Counted from the first letter of the stretch, positions 1 to 9,104 are shown. The stretch is DNA of 62,315 bases from JAYPAN01 sp038123715 (GCA_038123715.1 JAYPAN010000008.1:1-62315), one strand, 5' to 3'. Notes: a model not told the origin generated them from the letters alone. A program made the numbers and translations.

Positions 1-21
1 CCTCGATTTTGCCCTGACAGC

Positions 22-771
22 CTAACTGTTCAAGCCAACCAAATCTGCCAGAATCGGGGTTATTTCTTCGTTAAGCACCAAATCAGCTGCATCATCCAAA
101 TCAGTCGGCTCGCGGTTGAGAATAACCAAACGCGCACCATTATGGCGCGCCAGCACGGGAAATCCAGCTGCCGGATAGACTTGCAGCGAGGAGCCAATAG
201 CGATGAACATATCACAGGCCAATGTTGCCGCCTCGGCGCGGCGCATTTCTTCTTCCGGCATGGACTGGCCGAATGAAACAGTCGCCGTCTTGACCATCCC
301 GCCGCAAACATCACAGCTGGGCGCGATTGTTTCGCCCTGCGCTTCAAATGTTCGGCGAATATCATCCAATTCATGCCGCGCCCCGCATGACAGGCAGGTC
401 GCATAGCTGCCATTGCCGTGCAATTCGACAATTTGTTCGGTCGGCACACCGGCATCTGCGTGCAGATTGTCGATATTTTGGGTAATCACCATTGATATTT
501 TACCATTGCCAACCAGTTGGGCAATGGCGCGATGACCTGCATTGGGGGCTGTTTCGCCAATTTCATCCTGCATGGCAAATTTGCGCCGCCACGCCTCAAT
601 GCGATTGCTTTCTTCGGCGACAAAATCCTGAAACATAATAGGTGCCATGCGCGTCCACAGACCACCGGGGCTGCGAAAATCGGGTATGCCGCTATCGGTG
701 CTGATACCGGCTCCGGTGAAAACGACAACATTTTTGCTTTCTTCAACCCATTGGCGCAATTGCATGCTCAT
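22..771 (-). CDS. cobB: NAD-dependent protein deacylase, Sir2 family
   Basis: Sirtuin that removes acyl groups from protein lysines using NAD, releasing nicotinamide and O-acyl-ADP-ribose in the cytoplasm. The 249-residue product is the usual length for a bacterial sirtuin. It shows the NAD-binding GAGISTDSGIPDFRSP motif at residues 20-35, TQNIDNLH at 97-104, the catalytic histidine in ELHGN near 118, and two Cys-x2-Cys zinc pairs (C126/C129 and C153/C156). IGSSLQVYPAAG follows near the C-terminus. The ATG overlaps the stop of the upstream hydrolase by four bases (ATGA), so the two are probably translationally coupled. A second in-frame ATG lies two codons downstream and cannot be excluded. 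The acyl specificity (acetyl or succinyl) is not decided here. Confidence 0.93.
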   Translation of the reverse strand: MSMQLRQWVEESKNVVVFTGAGISTDSGIPDFRSPGGLWTRMAPIMFQDFVAEESNRIEAWRRKFAMQDEIGETAPNAGHRAIAQLVGNGKISMVITQNIDNLHADAGVPTEQIVELHGNGSYATCLSCGARHELDDIRRTFEAQGETIAPSCDVCGGMVKTATVSFGQSMPEEEMRRAEAATLACDMFIAIGSSLQVYPAAGFPVLARHNGARLVILNREPTDLDDAADLVLNEEITPILADLVGLNS

Positions 772-1706
772 CGTCCCAATATCTCCCTGAAAAAAGCCAC
801 TGCCTCAATGATGGCGCTTTTGCGTTTCGATTTCGTGAGCAGGTCAAAATGACCGCCAACATATTCACTATGCCGCGCCAAAGGCCCCATCCGGCGCAAA
901 AACCCATGCACCGCTTCGTGCGACACAAGGCTGCTTTCGCGGCTCATTTGCACCAGCACCGGCACGCCCAGCCGGTCGACCAAATCTCCGGTTACGCCGA
1001 CCGCATCATTTTTATGCAAAGCCCCCCGCACAAAACTTTTGGTGGAAATCGCATTAACCCAGCTTGGCCCGACAATATCAGCCATTGCCGACGCCGCCGC
1101 GCCGTAAATGGCCGGTATATCAGTGTCATCTGGCAGAAGCGGCAGCATTTGTGCTTGCCTTTGCCCCAATTTGACCGGCCAAACATCCTTGCGAATAATC
1201 TGTGCCAGCCTGTCCGTATTGCCCTGCCCGCGATTAAAATCCAGCGTTGACCGCCATAAATGGAAATCCAACATCGGGTTTTGCATAACAATCGCCGGAA
1301 TATCGCCATCTTCCGTCGCCACATGTGCCGCCAGACCGGCAGAAAAATCCATCCCCCACAGACCGATGCGATGCGCGTCAACGCCGGCATGATGACGCAA
1401 AGTCATAATAGCGGCGCGCCAATCAGCCTTTTGTTTGGCGACACTGACCATTTGCCGCGCCCCGCCGGGGCTTTCACCAAATCCCTGATAGTCAAATACC
1501 AGCGTGTAGAAACCGGCTTTGGCAAAGGCTTCGGCATAGCCAAACAGGCCGCTATCCATTGTGCCGCCAAAGCCGGGAGCGAGAACAATACCACCGCCTT
1601 TGGCTTTGCCGCGCGCCGGATTGTAAATGCGGGCGGCGCAATGGCCGCGCCCCACATTCAGGAAAACAGCGTCAAATGGCTTGTCTATGTCAGAAATATC
1701 GGTCAT
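768..1706 (-). CDS. alpha/beta hydrolase with Asp at the nucleophile position
   Basis: Predicted cytoplasmic alpha/beta-hydrolase of 312 residues, with no signal peptide. The fold is seen from the oxyanion-loop region VLAPGFGG (41-48), the strand and turn FDYQGFGESPGG (71-82), and the C-terminal histidine in GGHFDLL. The nucleophile elbow, normally G-x-S-x-G, reads GLWGMDFSAG (115-124), which puts Asp120 where the serine should be. The usual acid position after the penultimate strand looks like SRESSLV rather than a clear Asp. The family includes serine esterases, and also dehalogenases and epoxide hydrolases that use Asp. Substrate unknown. It is the first gene of a two-gene unit with cobB (4-base overlap) and is divergent from gloA across 88 bases. 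Confidence 0.8.
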   Translation of the reverse strand: MTDISDIDKPFDAVFLNVGRGHCAARIYNPARGKAKGGGIVLAPGFGGTMDSGLFGYAEAFAKAGFYTLVFDYQGFGESPGGARQMVSVAKQKADWRAAIMTLRHHAGVDAHRIGLWGMDFSAGLAAHVATEDGDIPAIVMQNPMLDFHLWRSTLDFNRGQGNTDRLAQIIRKDVWPVKLGQRQAQMLPLLPDDTDIPAIYGAAASAMADIVGPSWVNAISTKSFVRGALHKNDAVGVTGDLVDRLGVPVLVQMSRESSLVSHEAVHGFLRRMGPLARHSEYVGGHFDLLTKSKRKSAIIEAVAFFREILGR

Positions 1707-1794
1707 TCGAATTCATGCCTTTTGGACGCACCATGCCATATGGTCAAACACTAGAATTTGTGCCAGTCTCGCTGCAAGCAATCAAGAGGTAAAC

Positions 1795-2214
1795 ATGAAA
1801 TATCTTCATACAATGGTGCGTGTCGCAGATCTTGATGCCAGTCTGGCATTTTACTGCAATCATCTCGGACTGGAGCAAATAGGGCGATATGATGTGGAAG
1901 CCGGCCGGTTCTCGCTCGTTTTTCTCGCCGCGCCCGGCCAAAAAGAAGCGCAAATCGAGCTGACCCATAATTGGGACGCTGAAGAATTGGATGAGGGACG
2001 CAATTTCGGTCATCTTGCCTATGAGGTGGATGATATTTACGCCACTTGCCAAAAGCTGATGGATGCCGGTGTTACAATCAACCGACCGCCGCGCGACGGG
2101 CGCATGGCCTTTGTGCGCTCCCCTGACAATATCTCAGTTGAACTCCTGCAGGCCGGTGGCGCGCAAGAGCCGTGCGAGCCTTGGGCGTCAATGGAAAATA
2201 TCGGACACTGGTAA
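1795..2214 (+). CDS. gloA: lactoylglutathione lyase (glyoxalase I)
   Basis: Metal-dependent glyoxalase I, which isomerises the hemithioacetal of methylglyoxal and glutathione to S-lactoylglutathione. The 139-residue protein has the four metal ligands expected of the family at H5, E55, H73 and E116, in a vicinal oxygen chelate fold (two beta-alpha-beta-beta-beta units). The reading frame is open upstream, but ATG 1795 is preceded by AAGAGGT at good spacing and gives the family N-terminus MKYLHTMVRV. The stop codon overlaps the start of the next gene (TAATG), indicating translational coupling. Insertion lengths resemble the short, usually Ni/Co-dependent bacterial type, which is an inference. 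Confidence 0.92.
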   Translation: MKYLHTMVRVADLDASLAFYCNHLGLEQIGRYDVEAGRFSLVFLAAPGQKEAQIELTHNWDAEELDEGRNFGHLAYEVDDIYATCQKLMDAGVTINRPPRDGRMAFVRSPDNISVELLQAGGAQEPCEPWASMENIGHW

Positions 2215-2879
2215 TGGGGAAATACGCCCTGCCGGTAATTTTTGCCCTGCTTTTGCCGGTGCAAGATGTTATGGCGCAAACTGGCAGGGGACGCGCCAGC
2301 GCATCGGATGAATTGCGCGCCCGCGCCCAGCAGCGCAAACCAATTCGCAACCCCTATTGGGACGGGTTTATTTTGAAACTCGAAGGCAATTGCGCCGACG
2401 CGCAGGACAAATTGCGTCCGATTGCACGGCAGGGCTTTGGCTATGAGGAAGCGCAGACCGCTTTGGGTGAATGTCTGATTTATCTTGCTGGCCTGAACCC
2501 ATCGCGCGAGACCTTGCCCTCGCGGCAGGAAATCATGCAAAAGCCACAATTTCACGAAGGCATTGATTGGCTGGAAATGGCCGCCAATGCCAATAGTTTT
2601 ACCGCCCAAGGCATATTGATTGCGCTTTATGCGGCCAATCTCGGCCCGACCGAAGACCCGGTTGAGGCGGCAAAATGGGCGCATCTCTATTTGTCCAATC
2701 CGGTGCGGCTCAATCTTGGTGTGCCGGTATTGGCGCAAGTCTCCATTGATACATTGCGCGACGGCATGGACAAACAAAACTGGCTGGCGGGCAAGGAAAA
2801 GGCGCGGCTTTGGGTGCCTGCCTTCACGCCGCCACAGTCAGCCCGTAAGCCTGTATCAGGGCAGAACACCGTCCGCTAA
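2214..2879 (+). CDS. exported Sel1/TPR-like repeat protein, function unknown
   Basis: 221-residue protein starting with a probable cleavable signal peptide (hydrophobic VIFALLLPV, likely cut after VMA near residue 22), so periplasmic. The rest is alpha-helical. It contains at least one Sel1-like unit, seen as GIDWLEMAANANSFTAQ followed by DPVEAAKWAHLYLSNP, the pattern of short solenoid repeats that bind other proteins. I cannot name an enzyme activity. The start at 2214 is chosen because it overlaps the gloA stop as TAATG and directly yields the signal peptide; an upstream in-frame ATG at 2172 would bury that signal within gloA. The following gene is the exported MsrA, so the two may share a periplasmic theme. 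Confidence 0.72.
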   Translation: MGKYALPVIFALLLPVQDVMAQTGRGRASASDELRARAQQRKPIRNPYWDGFILKLEGNCADAQDKLRPIARQGFGYEEAQTALGECLIYLAGLNPSRETLPSRQEIMQKPQFHEGIDWLEMAANANSFTAQGILIALYAANLGPTEDPVEAAKWAHLYLSNPVRLNLGVPVLAQVSIDTLRDGMDKQNWLAGKEKARLWVPAFTPPQSARKPVSGQNTVR

Positions 2880-2905
2880 TCCGGCCTGTCAGTCAGGAGA
2901 GTTTG

Positions 2906-3571
2906 ATGTCACACATGCTTGCCCCCCTTCGTGCCTTGCGCCGCACCGGCCTGTTGAGCCTCATACTGGTATTGTTTTCTGTTTCAGCCATGCCAAAGGC
3001 GGAAGCACAATCAGAGCGCGTTGCCAGCGCCTATTTCGCCGGTGGCTGTTTTTGGTGCACTGAAGCCGATTTTGAAAAAATCCCCGGCGTGACCGCGGTC
3101 ACTTCCGGCTATATGGGTGGCGAGAAAGCCAATCCCGCCTATCGGGAAGTGGCATCGGGACGCACAAAACACCGCGAAACCGTGCATGTGCAATATGACT
3201 CGCAAAAACTCGACTACCAAACACTGCTCAGTGCCTTTTGGCGTATGCATGACCCCAGCGATGCGGGCGGCAGTTTTGTTGACCGTGGACGCCAATATGG
3301 CAGCGCCATTTACTATGTGAATGAAACTCAACGCAGGCTGGCCGAGGGCGCGGTCGCCGCGCTTGCAGCGGCCAATAAGTTTGACCGACCCATTGCAACC
3401 GAAATTGCCGCCGCGACACCATTTTACATCGCGGAGGATTATCATCAGGACTATTACAAGACCAATCCGCTGCGCTACAAATATTACCGCTATCGCTCCG
3501 GACGCGACCAGTTTATCGCGCAATACTGGCAAGGCGACGAACAGCTCTATCAGGCCGCAAAAGACCAATAA
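2906..3571 (+). CDS. msrA: peptide-methionine (S)-S-oxide reductase, exported
   Basis: Reduces the S epimer of methionine sulfoxide in oxidised proteins. The family signature GGCFWCTEADFEK lies at residues 46-58 with catalytic C48. C51 is the only other cysteine, so it is presumably the resolving residue. The usual C-terminal recycling cysteines are absent. The N-terminus (LLSLILVLFSVSAMPKAEAQ) is a clear signal peptide, so this copy works in the periplasm. ATG 2906 has AGGAGA six bases upstream; a TTG directly before it is less likely. Conserved GYMGG, AYREVASG and YHQDYY segments follow. It is convergent with tRNA-Glu. Confidence 0.93.
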   Translation: MSHMLAPLRALRRTGLLSLILVLFSVSAMPKAEAQSERVASAYFAGGCFWCTEADFEKIPGVTAVTSGYMGGEKANPAYREVASGRTKHRETVHVQYDSQKLDYQTLLSAFWRMHDPSDAGGSFVDRGRQYGSAIYYVNETQRRLAEGAVAALAAANKFDRPIATEIAAATPFYIAEDYHQDYYKTNPLRYKYYRYRSGRDQFIAQYWQGDEQLYQAAKDQ

Positions 3572-3603
3572 TGCCTACACGTTTTAAGAGAGAAAAAAGG
3601 CCA

Positions 3604-3678
3604 TGGCACGCCCTAGGGGAATCGAACCCCTCTTTCCAGGTTGAAAACCTGGCGTCCTAACCGATAGACGAAGGGCGC
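3604..3678 (-). tRNA. tRNA-Glu (anticodon UUC)
   Basis: On the minus strand the 75 bases fold as a cloverleaf. The acceptor GCGCCCT pairs with AGGGCGT (first pair G-U). The anticodon stem CCAGG/CCTGG encloses the loop TTTTCAA with anticodon TTC, and the T arm is GAGGGGTTCGATTCCCCT. The discriminator base is G and the CCA end is encoded (3606-3604). It lies just downstream of recJ on the same strand. Confidence 0.95.
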
Positions 3679-3720
3679 TTCATGGCTTGTCCGAGGATAT
3701 ATATGACATTTTCAGACATT

Positions 3721-5532
3721 TCAAGCGCTTGTATGACCTGCGGCATCATGCACCATAAATTGCACATCGCGCCGCCCATTCCAGTCATCGGCGCGCAAAT
3801 ATCCGGCAATATGCAGGCTGTCGCGCGCCTGTAACAGCATCATTCTGACCGCCTCATCAACCGAGGCAAACGCCATAGCTTTCAGCCTGCCGCCATCCTG
3901 CCCGGACAACACGCAGCGCACATGCCCGTCGCCGACCGTATCCGCCTTAACCACCCGCACATGCGGCAGCACAAAACGCGGCTCCGGATTACCGGCGCCA
4001 AACGGGCCGACTTGCTGCATCATGTCAAACAGCGCCCGATTGGCCGCGCGCGGCGTTAAACTGGCCTGAAATGTCATTTGCCGCGCCCCTTCCGGCACAT
4101 AATCGGCCAAGGCTTGCGTGACAAATGCCTCAAACGCCGCCAATTGTCCGACCGACAGGCTGACCCCCGCCGCCATGGCATGACCGCCACCGCCATCAAT
4201 TGCCCCTGCATCCACCGCCGAAGCCACCAATCGGCCAATGTCAATATGGCTGACCGAGCGCGCCGAGCCTTTGCCTTGCCCGTTTTCGTCGAAACTCAGC
4301 ACAAAAACCGGCCGGTGATACATATCTTTCAGGCGGCCGGCCACAATGCCGATAACACCGGGATGCCAATTATCGCCGTGCAGCACAAAGACCGGCGGCA
4401 CTATATTGCTGCCCGCCTTTTGCGCCTCGGCAATTTTTGCCTCTGCCATGCGCTCGGCCTCGGCCAGCACCGTCGCCTCAATATCGCGGCGCTCCATATT
4501 GAAACCATCAAGCCGCATGGCAAGACCGGTCGCTTCCTCGGCATCCTCACAAGTCAGCAGCCTTGTGCCAAGCCCCGCCTCGCCGACGCGCCCGCCCGCA
4601 TTAACGCGCGGGCCAAGCTGAAACCCAAGCTGGTAGGTTCCCATTGGCGGCTGGCTGCGCGACACTTGCGCCAAAGCGCGCAGTCCCGTATTGGCGCCCT
4701 GCTCAAGCACTTTCAACCCCTGCATAACAAAAGCGCGATTGACGCCGGTCAATGGCACAACATCGCACACTGTCCCAAGCGCCACCAAATCAAGCAAGGG
4801 CAGCAAATCCGGCTCATCCATGCCGGTTTCCGCAAACCAGCCCATTTGGCGCAGACAACGGTTCAGCCCGACCACCAGCAAAAAAGTGACACCGACAGCC
4901 GCCAAATGCCCCATATCGCTGTCATCATCGGCGCGGCGCGGATTGACCAGCGCATAACAATCTGGCAGGCCACCGCCCGTCTGGTGATGGTCAGCGACAA
5001 TCACATCAACCCCTTGCGCGACAGCACCGGCCAACACTTCATGCGCCATCGTGCCGCAATCCACCGTCACCACAAGCCGGTAGCCTTCTTCATATAATTG
5101 CCGGAAAGCCGCTTCATTGGGGCCATACCCCTCTTTGCGCCGGTCGGGGATATAGACCCGTGCCGCCTGTCCCAACAGCGCCAAATAACGCACCAGCACC
5201 GCTGAGGATGTCGCGCCATCGACATCATAGTCGCCAAATATGGCGATTGGCTCGCCCTGCTTGACCGCCATTGCCAACCGCGTCGCCGCCTTGTCCATAT
5301 CCGCCAAAGAGGACGGGTCGGGCAATAATGTGCGTAAGGATGGGCTTAAATAATCCGGTATTGCATCAAGCGGTATGTCGCGCTGGGCGAGCAATTGCGC
5401 GACCAGTTCGGGCAGGCCATGACGTTGCGTTATCGCCAAAACCCGCTTGTCATCAAATGACTGTAATGTCCAATGTCGCCCGGCCGCCGAGCGCGTAACA
5501 CCAAATGCCGTATGCGGTTCGGCCTCAGTCAT
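3721..5532 (-). CDS. recJ: single-stranded-DNA-specific 5'-3' exonuclease RecJ
   Basis: Mn/Mg-dependent exonuclease that trims 5' single strands in recombination and repair. The 603-residue length is typical. DHH-phosphoesterase motifs are visible: DYDVDG at 101-106, VTVDCG near 156-161, and DHHQTGGG at 181-188. The DHHA1 domain signature DGGGGHAMAAG follows at about residue 445, then the C-terminal OB-like domain. Its start overlaps the end of glpX by eight bases, placing it last in the alaC-hom-glpX-recJ operon, a conserved alphaproteobacterial order. Confidence 0.96.
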   Translation of the reverse strand: MTEAEPHTAFGVTRSAAGRHWTLQSFDDKRVLAITQRHGLPELVAQLLAQRDIPLDAIPDYLSPSLRTLLPDPSSLADMDKAATRLAMAVKQGEPIAIFGDYDVDGATSSAVLVRYLALLGQAARVYIPDRRKEGYGPNEAAFRQLYEEGYRLVVTVDCGTMAHEVLAGAVAQGVDVIVADHHQTGGGLPDCYALVNPRRADDDSDMGHLAAVGVTFLLVVGLNRCLRQMGWFAETGMDEPDLLPLLDLVALGTVCDVVPLTGVNRAFVMQGLKVLEQGANTGLRALAQVSRSQPPMGTYQLGFQLGPRVNAGGRVGEAGLGTRLLTCEDAEEATGLAMRLDGFNMERRDIEATVLAEAERMAEAKIAEAQKAGSNIVPPVFVLHGDNWHPGVIGIVAGRLKDMYHRPVFVLSFDENGQGKGSARSVSHIDIGRLVASAVDAGAIDGGGGHAMAAGVSLSVGQLAAFEAFVTQALADYVPEGARQMTFQASLTPRAANRALFDMMQQVGPFGAGNPEPRFVLPHVRVVKADTVGDGHVRCVLSGQDGGRLKAMAFASVDEAVRMMLLQARDSLHIAGYLRADDWNGRRDVQFMVHDAAGHTSA

Positions 5533-6517
5533 CCAAACGGAATTTATTGCGCTGGCTGTGGCGCGCCCTTATCCAGCGTATTGTGCCGGTTGAAGAGCGC
5601 ATAAGCAGCGTTTCAGTGGAAACAGCGTTTTGACTGTGGGCGATACCATCAAGCATATTGCCGCCGGTCACGCCGGTTGCCGACAGAACCACATCACCCT
5701 TGGCCATTTCCTCGACATTATATTTCTTGTCATAATCCTGAATGCCCATCTTCGCCGCGCGCTGCTTCTGACCTTCATCGGTCAGCACCAGCCGCCCCTG
5801 CATTTGACCGCCTGTGCAGCGCAGCGCGGAAGCGGCCAGCACGCCTTCGGGCGCGCCGCCGGTTCCCATATACAGGTCAATACCGGTTGACGGGTCGGTT
5901 GTATGAACAATACCGGCAATATCGCCATCAGAAATCAACGTCACCCGTGCGCCGACTTCACGCACTTTGGCAATCATTTCGGCATGGCGCGGGCGGTCGA
6001 GAATACACACATTGACCAGCGCCACATCAACTCCTTTGGCGGACGCCACGGCACGCACATTTTCCGCCGGGTCAGCATCCAAATCAACCAGACCGGCAGG
6101 GTAATCACCGCCCAAGGCAATTTTATCCATATAGACATCGGGCGCATTGAGCAGGCTGCCCGCTTCCGCCATGGCGACCACAGCCAACGCATTGGGCATG
6201 CCCTTGGCGGTCAGCGTTGTGCCTTCCAGTGGGTCAAGCGCAATATCAACTTTCGGGCCTTTGCCCGTGCCGACTTTCTCGCCAATATAAAGCATTGGTG
6301 CTTCATCGCGCTCGCCTTCGCCTATCACCACTTCGCCGTCAATATCCAGCCTGTTCAATTCCCGCCGCATGGCGTCAACCGCGGCCTGGTCAGCAGCTTT
6401 TTCATCGCCCCGACCAATCAGCGTGGACGCAGCAACAGCAGCGCGTTCGGTGACGCGCGCCAGCTCCATTGTCAATATACGGTCAATTTTTGACCCGGAT
6501 TTTTTTGAATTTGCCAT
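5525..6517 (-). CDS. glpX: class II fructose-1,6-bisphosphatase
   Basis: Hydrolyses fructose 1,6-bisphosphate to fructose 6-phosphate in gluconeogenesis; the family may also accept sedoheptulose bisphosphate. The 330-residue protein has the metal and phosphate binding motifs GEGERDEAPMLYIGEKVG (about 65-82) and DPLEGTT (about 97-103). It also has YMGTGGAPEGVLAA and GVTGGNML, all characteristic of GlpX. It lies nine bases after hom and overlaps recJ by eight bases. The basic C-terminal tail is a little variable compared with other members. Confidence 0.95.
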   Translation of the reverse strand: MANSKKSGSKIDRILTMELARVTERAAVAASTLIGRGDEKAADQAAVDAMRRELNRLDIDGEVVIGEGERDEAPMLYIGEKVGTGKGPKVDIALDPLEGTTLTAKGMPNALAVVAMAEAGSLLNAPDVYMDKIALGGDYPAGLVDLDADPAENVRAVASAKGVDVALVNVCILDRPRHAEMIAKVREVGARVTLISDGDIAGIVHTTDPSTGIDLYMGTGGAPEGVLAASALRCTGGQMQGRLVLTDEGQKQRAAKMGIQDYDKKYNVEEMAKGDVVLSATGVTGGNMLDGIAHSQNAVSTETLLMRSSTGTIRWIRARHSQRNKFRLDD

Positions 6518-6526
6518 AATAGTTTC

Positions 6527-7810
6527 TTACTCCCCAGTTCCGAAACCCGCACCATACACAGGCAATGTGACCACATCTTTACAAATCTGCGTCTGCTGAC
6601 GCAGCGCGGCCAAAGCCTGACTCAACGGCGCATGCGCCGTGTGATGCGTAATAAAGACCGCTGGCAAATAACTGTCATCTTCATTCCGCGACCTTTGCAC
6701 AACTTCTTCAATCGAAACGCCATTTTCAGCCAGAATCTGGGTCGCCGTGGCCATGCTGCCCGGCTTATCGGCCAATTGCAGGCGCAAATACCATTCGCGC
6801 GCCGGTGGAACCTGCGACACTGATTCGCTCATTTCTCCGCTTGGCCTAGCAAATGCCGGACGCCCGAAGCCTTGCGCCAAATCGGCGATATCAGCCAGCA
6901 CGGCAGACGCCGTCGCCCCGCCACCGGCACCTGGGCCTTGCAGAAATAAATCGCCAAGTGGCGCAGCATGTATCGCCACCGCATTGGTCTCATTGACAAC
7001 ATGAGCCAGCGCGTCGCCGTTTTTCACCAGCATGGGCGTCACTTCGGCATAGACGCCATCGGCCTGTTTTTGCGCTTGCGCGACCAGCCGAACAACGCAA
7101 TCAAATTGCGCTGCCAGCTCAATATCCAATGCCGTCAAATGGGCGATGCCCGTCACCGGCATGACATCCGTATCGGGTCGCAGGCCAAAGGCCAAAGCCG
7201 CCAGCAAGGACAATTTCTGCGCCGCATCGGCGCCGGATACATCCAAAGTCGGGTCGGCTTCGGCAAAGCCCTTATCCTGTGCGTCAGCCAATGCAGCGTC
7301 AAATGATGCGCCATGCGCGGCCATTTGCGTGAGAATATAATTGCATGTGCCGTTTAATATGCCGCCAATGCGCACAACATCATTGCCTGCCAGCCCTTCG
7401 CGCAACGCTTTAATGACCGGTATGCCGCCAGCGACCGCCGCCTCATAGGCCAGCGGCACATTATGGTGCGCCGATAAAGCCGACAGCGCGTCGGCATGGG
7501 AGGCCAAAAGCGCCTTATTTGCGGTGACGACCGGCTTGCCTGCCGCCAAGGCAGCGCTGACCAAATCAAGCGCCATGCCATCTGCCCCGCCTGCCAGCTC
7601 AACCACGACATCGACAGCGTCATCATTGACCAAATCCAGCGGATTATCGGCAAAATGCTGCGCCGACAAATCAATGCCGCGGTCGCGATTGCGGTCGCGG
7701 GCGCTGACCGCTGTCAATTCTGCGCCGCGCACTGCGCCGTCAAGCAGCCGTCCGGCAACTGTGGCGCCGACGGTTCCCAGCCCAACCAGACCGATACGCA
7801 AAACGCTCAT
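6527..7810 (-). CDS. hom: homoserine dehydrogenase
   Basis: NAD(P)H-dependent reduction of aspartate semialdehyde to homoserine, at the branch to threonine and methionine. The 427 residues comprise an N-terminal Rossmann domain (GLVGLGTVGATVA at about 7-19), the catalytic domain with GGIPVIKALREGL and GILNGTCNYIL, and a C-terminal ACT domain from about residue 345 (YLRLQLADKPGSMA). The ACT domain is the usual site of threonine feedback inhibition. It overlaps the upstream aminotransferase gene by four bases (ATGA) and is followed closely by glpX. Confidence 0.96.
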   Translation of the reverse strand: MSVLRIGLVGLGTVGATVAGRLLDGAVRGAELTAVSARDRNRDRGIDLSAQHFADNPLDLVNDDAVDVVVELAGGADGMALDLVSAALAAGKPVVTANKALLASHADALSALSAHHNVPLAYEAAVAGGIPVIKALREGLAGNDVVRIGGILNGTCNYILTQMAAHGASFDAALADAQDKGFAEADPTLDVSGADAAQKLSLLAALAFGLRPDTDVMPVTGIAHLTALDIELAAQFDCVVRLVAQAQKQADGVYAEVTPMLVKNGDALAHVVNETNAVAIHAAPLGDLFLQGPGAGGGATASAVLADIADLAQGFGRPAFARPSGEMSESVSQVPPAREWYLRLQLADKPGSMATATQILAENGVSIEEVVQRSRNEDDSYLPAVFITHHTAHAPLSQALAALRQQTQICKDVVTLPVYGAGFGTGE

Positions 7811-9012
7811 GCCGTTTTCCGTTTTTCCTGATGAAATTCCATAAACCGCTTCAGATTGCGTCCTGCCTGACGGATGCGTTGCTCATTCTCAACCAAGGCA
7901 ATGCGGACAAAATCATCGCCATATTCCCCAAAGCCAATTCCCGGCGAAACGGCAATATCCGCCTCCTGCAAAAGCAGGGTCGAAAACTCAAGCGATTTCA
8001 TATTGTGAAACAGAGGCGGGATACGCGCCCAGGCAAACATGGTCGCCGCCGGAGACGGCACATGCCAGCCGCCACGGGCAAACACATCAATCAGCACATC
8101 ACGGCGTTCTTTATAAACTTGCCGGATTTCGCGGATAACTTCTTCCGGACTGTCCAAGGCTGCCGCCGCTGCCACCTGAATCGGGGTGAAAGCGCCATAA
8201 TCGAGATAAGATTTAATCCGGGTCAGTGCCGATATCAGACGCTCATTGCCGACCGCAAAACCCATGCGCCAACCGGGCATGGAGAATGTCTTGGACAGGG
8301 AGGTAAACTCAACCGCCACATCGCGCGCGCCCTCAACCTGCAAAATTGAGGGCGGCGGATTATCCTCATCGAAAAAAATCTCCGCATAGGCCAAATCAGA
8401 CAGCACAATAATATCGTGCTTTTTGGCATAGGCGACCGCTTCCTTGTAGAAATCCAAATCGACCACTTGCGCTGTTGGATTGCCCGGATAATTCAAAACC
8501 AGCGCTTTCGGTTTGGGATGGCTGTGGGTCACTGCCCGATCCAGCACTTCAAAGAAATCGCAGCCTTCCTCAATCGGCAAATGGCGGATGGTCGCGCCGG
8601 AAATAATAAAGCCGAAGGCATGAATGGGATAGGTCGGGTTTGGCACCAGAATAACATCACCCGGATCGGTAATGGCCTGCGCCATATTGGCAAAACCCTC
8701 TTTCGAACCAAGCGTGGCGATAACTTCCGTATCCGGATTGAGCTTGACCCCGAAGCGACGCTCATAATAGCGCGCCTGTGCCTTGCGTAAGCCCGGAATG
8801 CCCTTTGACGCCGAATAGCGGTGGGTGCGCGGATTGCGAACGGTTTCCACCAGTTTTTCAACAATATGTTTCGGTGTCGGCAAATCCGGATTGCCCATGC
8901 CGAAATCAATAATATCCTTGCCCTGCGCGCGCGCTTGGGCTTTCAGCCGGTTGACCTGCTCAAACACATAAGGGGGCAATCTTTGAATGCGTTGAAATTC
9001 CTGCTCTGCCAT
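7807..9012 (-). CDS. alaC: class I/II aminotransferase, AlaC-like
   Basis: PLP-dependent aminotransferase of 401 residues, closest in pattern to the alanine-forming AlaC/YfdZ group found upstream of hom. PLP contacts are visible: GSKEGF (102-107), NYPGNPTAQ (174-182), SDLAYAEI (205-212), and the Schiff-base lysine K241 in SLSKTFSMPGWR. The substrate arginine lies in the C-terminal VRIAL segment. Related enzymes include LL-diaminopimelate aminotransferase, so the exact amino acid is not certain. It is first in the alaC-hom-glpX-recJ operon. A 92-base intergenic region separates it from argC and holds a small GC-rich hairpin without a convincing T tract. Confidence 0.85.
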   Translation of the reverse strand: MAEQEFQRIQRLPPYVFEQVNRLKAQARAQGKDIIDFGMGNPDLPTPKHIVEKLVETVRNPRTHRYSASKGIPGLRKAQARYYERRFGVKLNPDTEVIATLGSKEGFANMAQAITDPGDVILVPNPTYPIHAFGFIISGATIRHLPIEEGCDFFEVLDRAVTHSHPKPKALVLNYPGNPTAQVVDLDFYKEAVAYAKKHDIIVLSDLAYAEIFFDEDNPPPSILQVEGARDVAVEFTSLSKTFSMPGWRMGFAVGNERLISALTRIKSYLDYGAFTPIQVAAAAALDSPEEVIREIRQVYKERRDVLIDVFARGGWHVPSPAATMFAWARIPPLFHNMKSLEFSTLLLQEADIAVSPGIGFGEYGDDFVRIALVENEQRIRQAGRNLKRFMEFHQEKRKTA

Positions 9013-9104
9013 CGTCTTCGCTTTCCATCCAGGTGGGCTATGCTAACATAAATCCTCTGACAACCGCCAATATGCCGCGCGATTGCGGCACGAAAAAGGC
9101 CGCA

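Noticed and set aside
4078..5097. 339-codon plus-strand frame opposite recJ
   Set aside because: Composition is the complement of recJ codons (His/Arg/Gln-rich); recJ motifs on the minus strand are clear.
9060..9104. GC-rich hairpins between argC and the aminotransferase gene as a terminator
   Set aside because: Two overlapping short stems around GCCGC but no T tract in the direction of transcription; not called.
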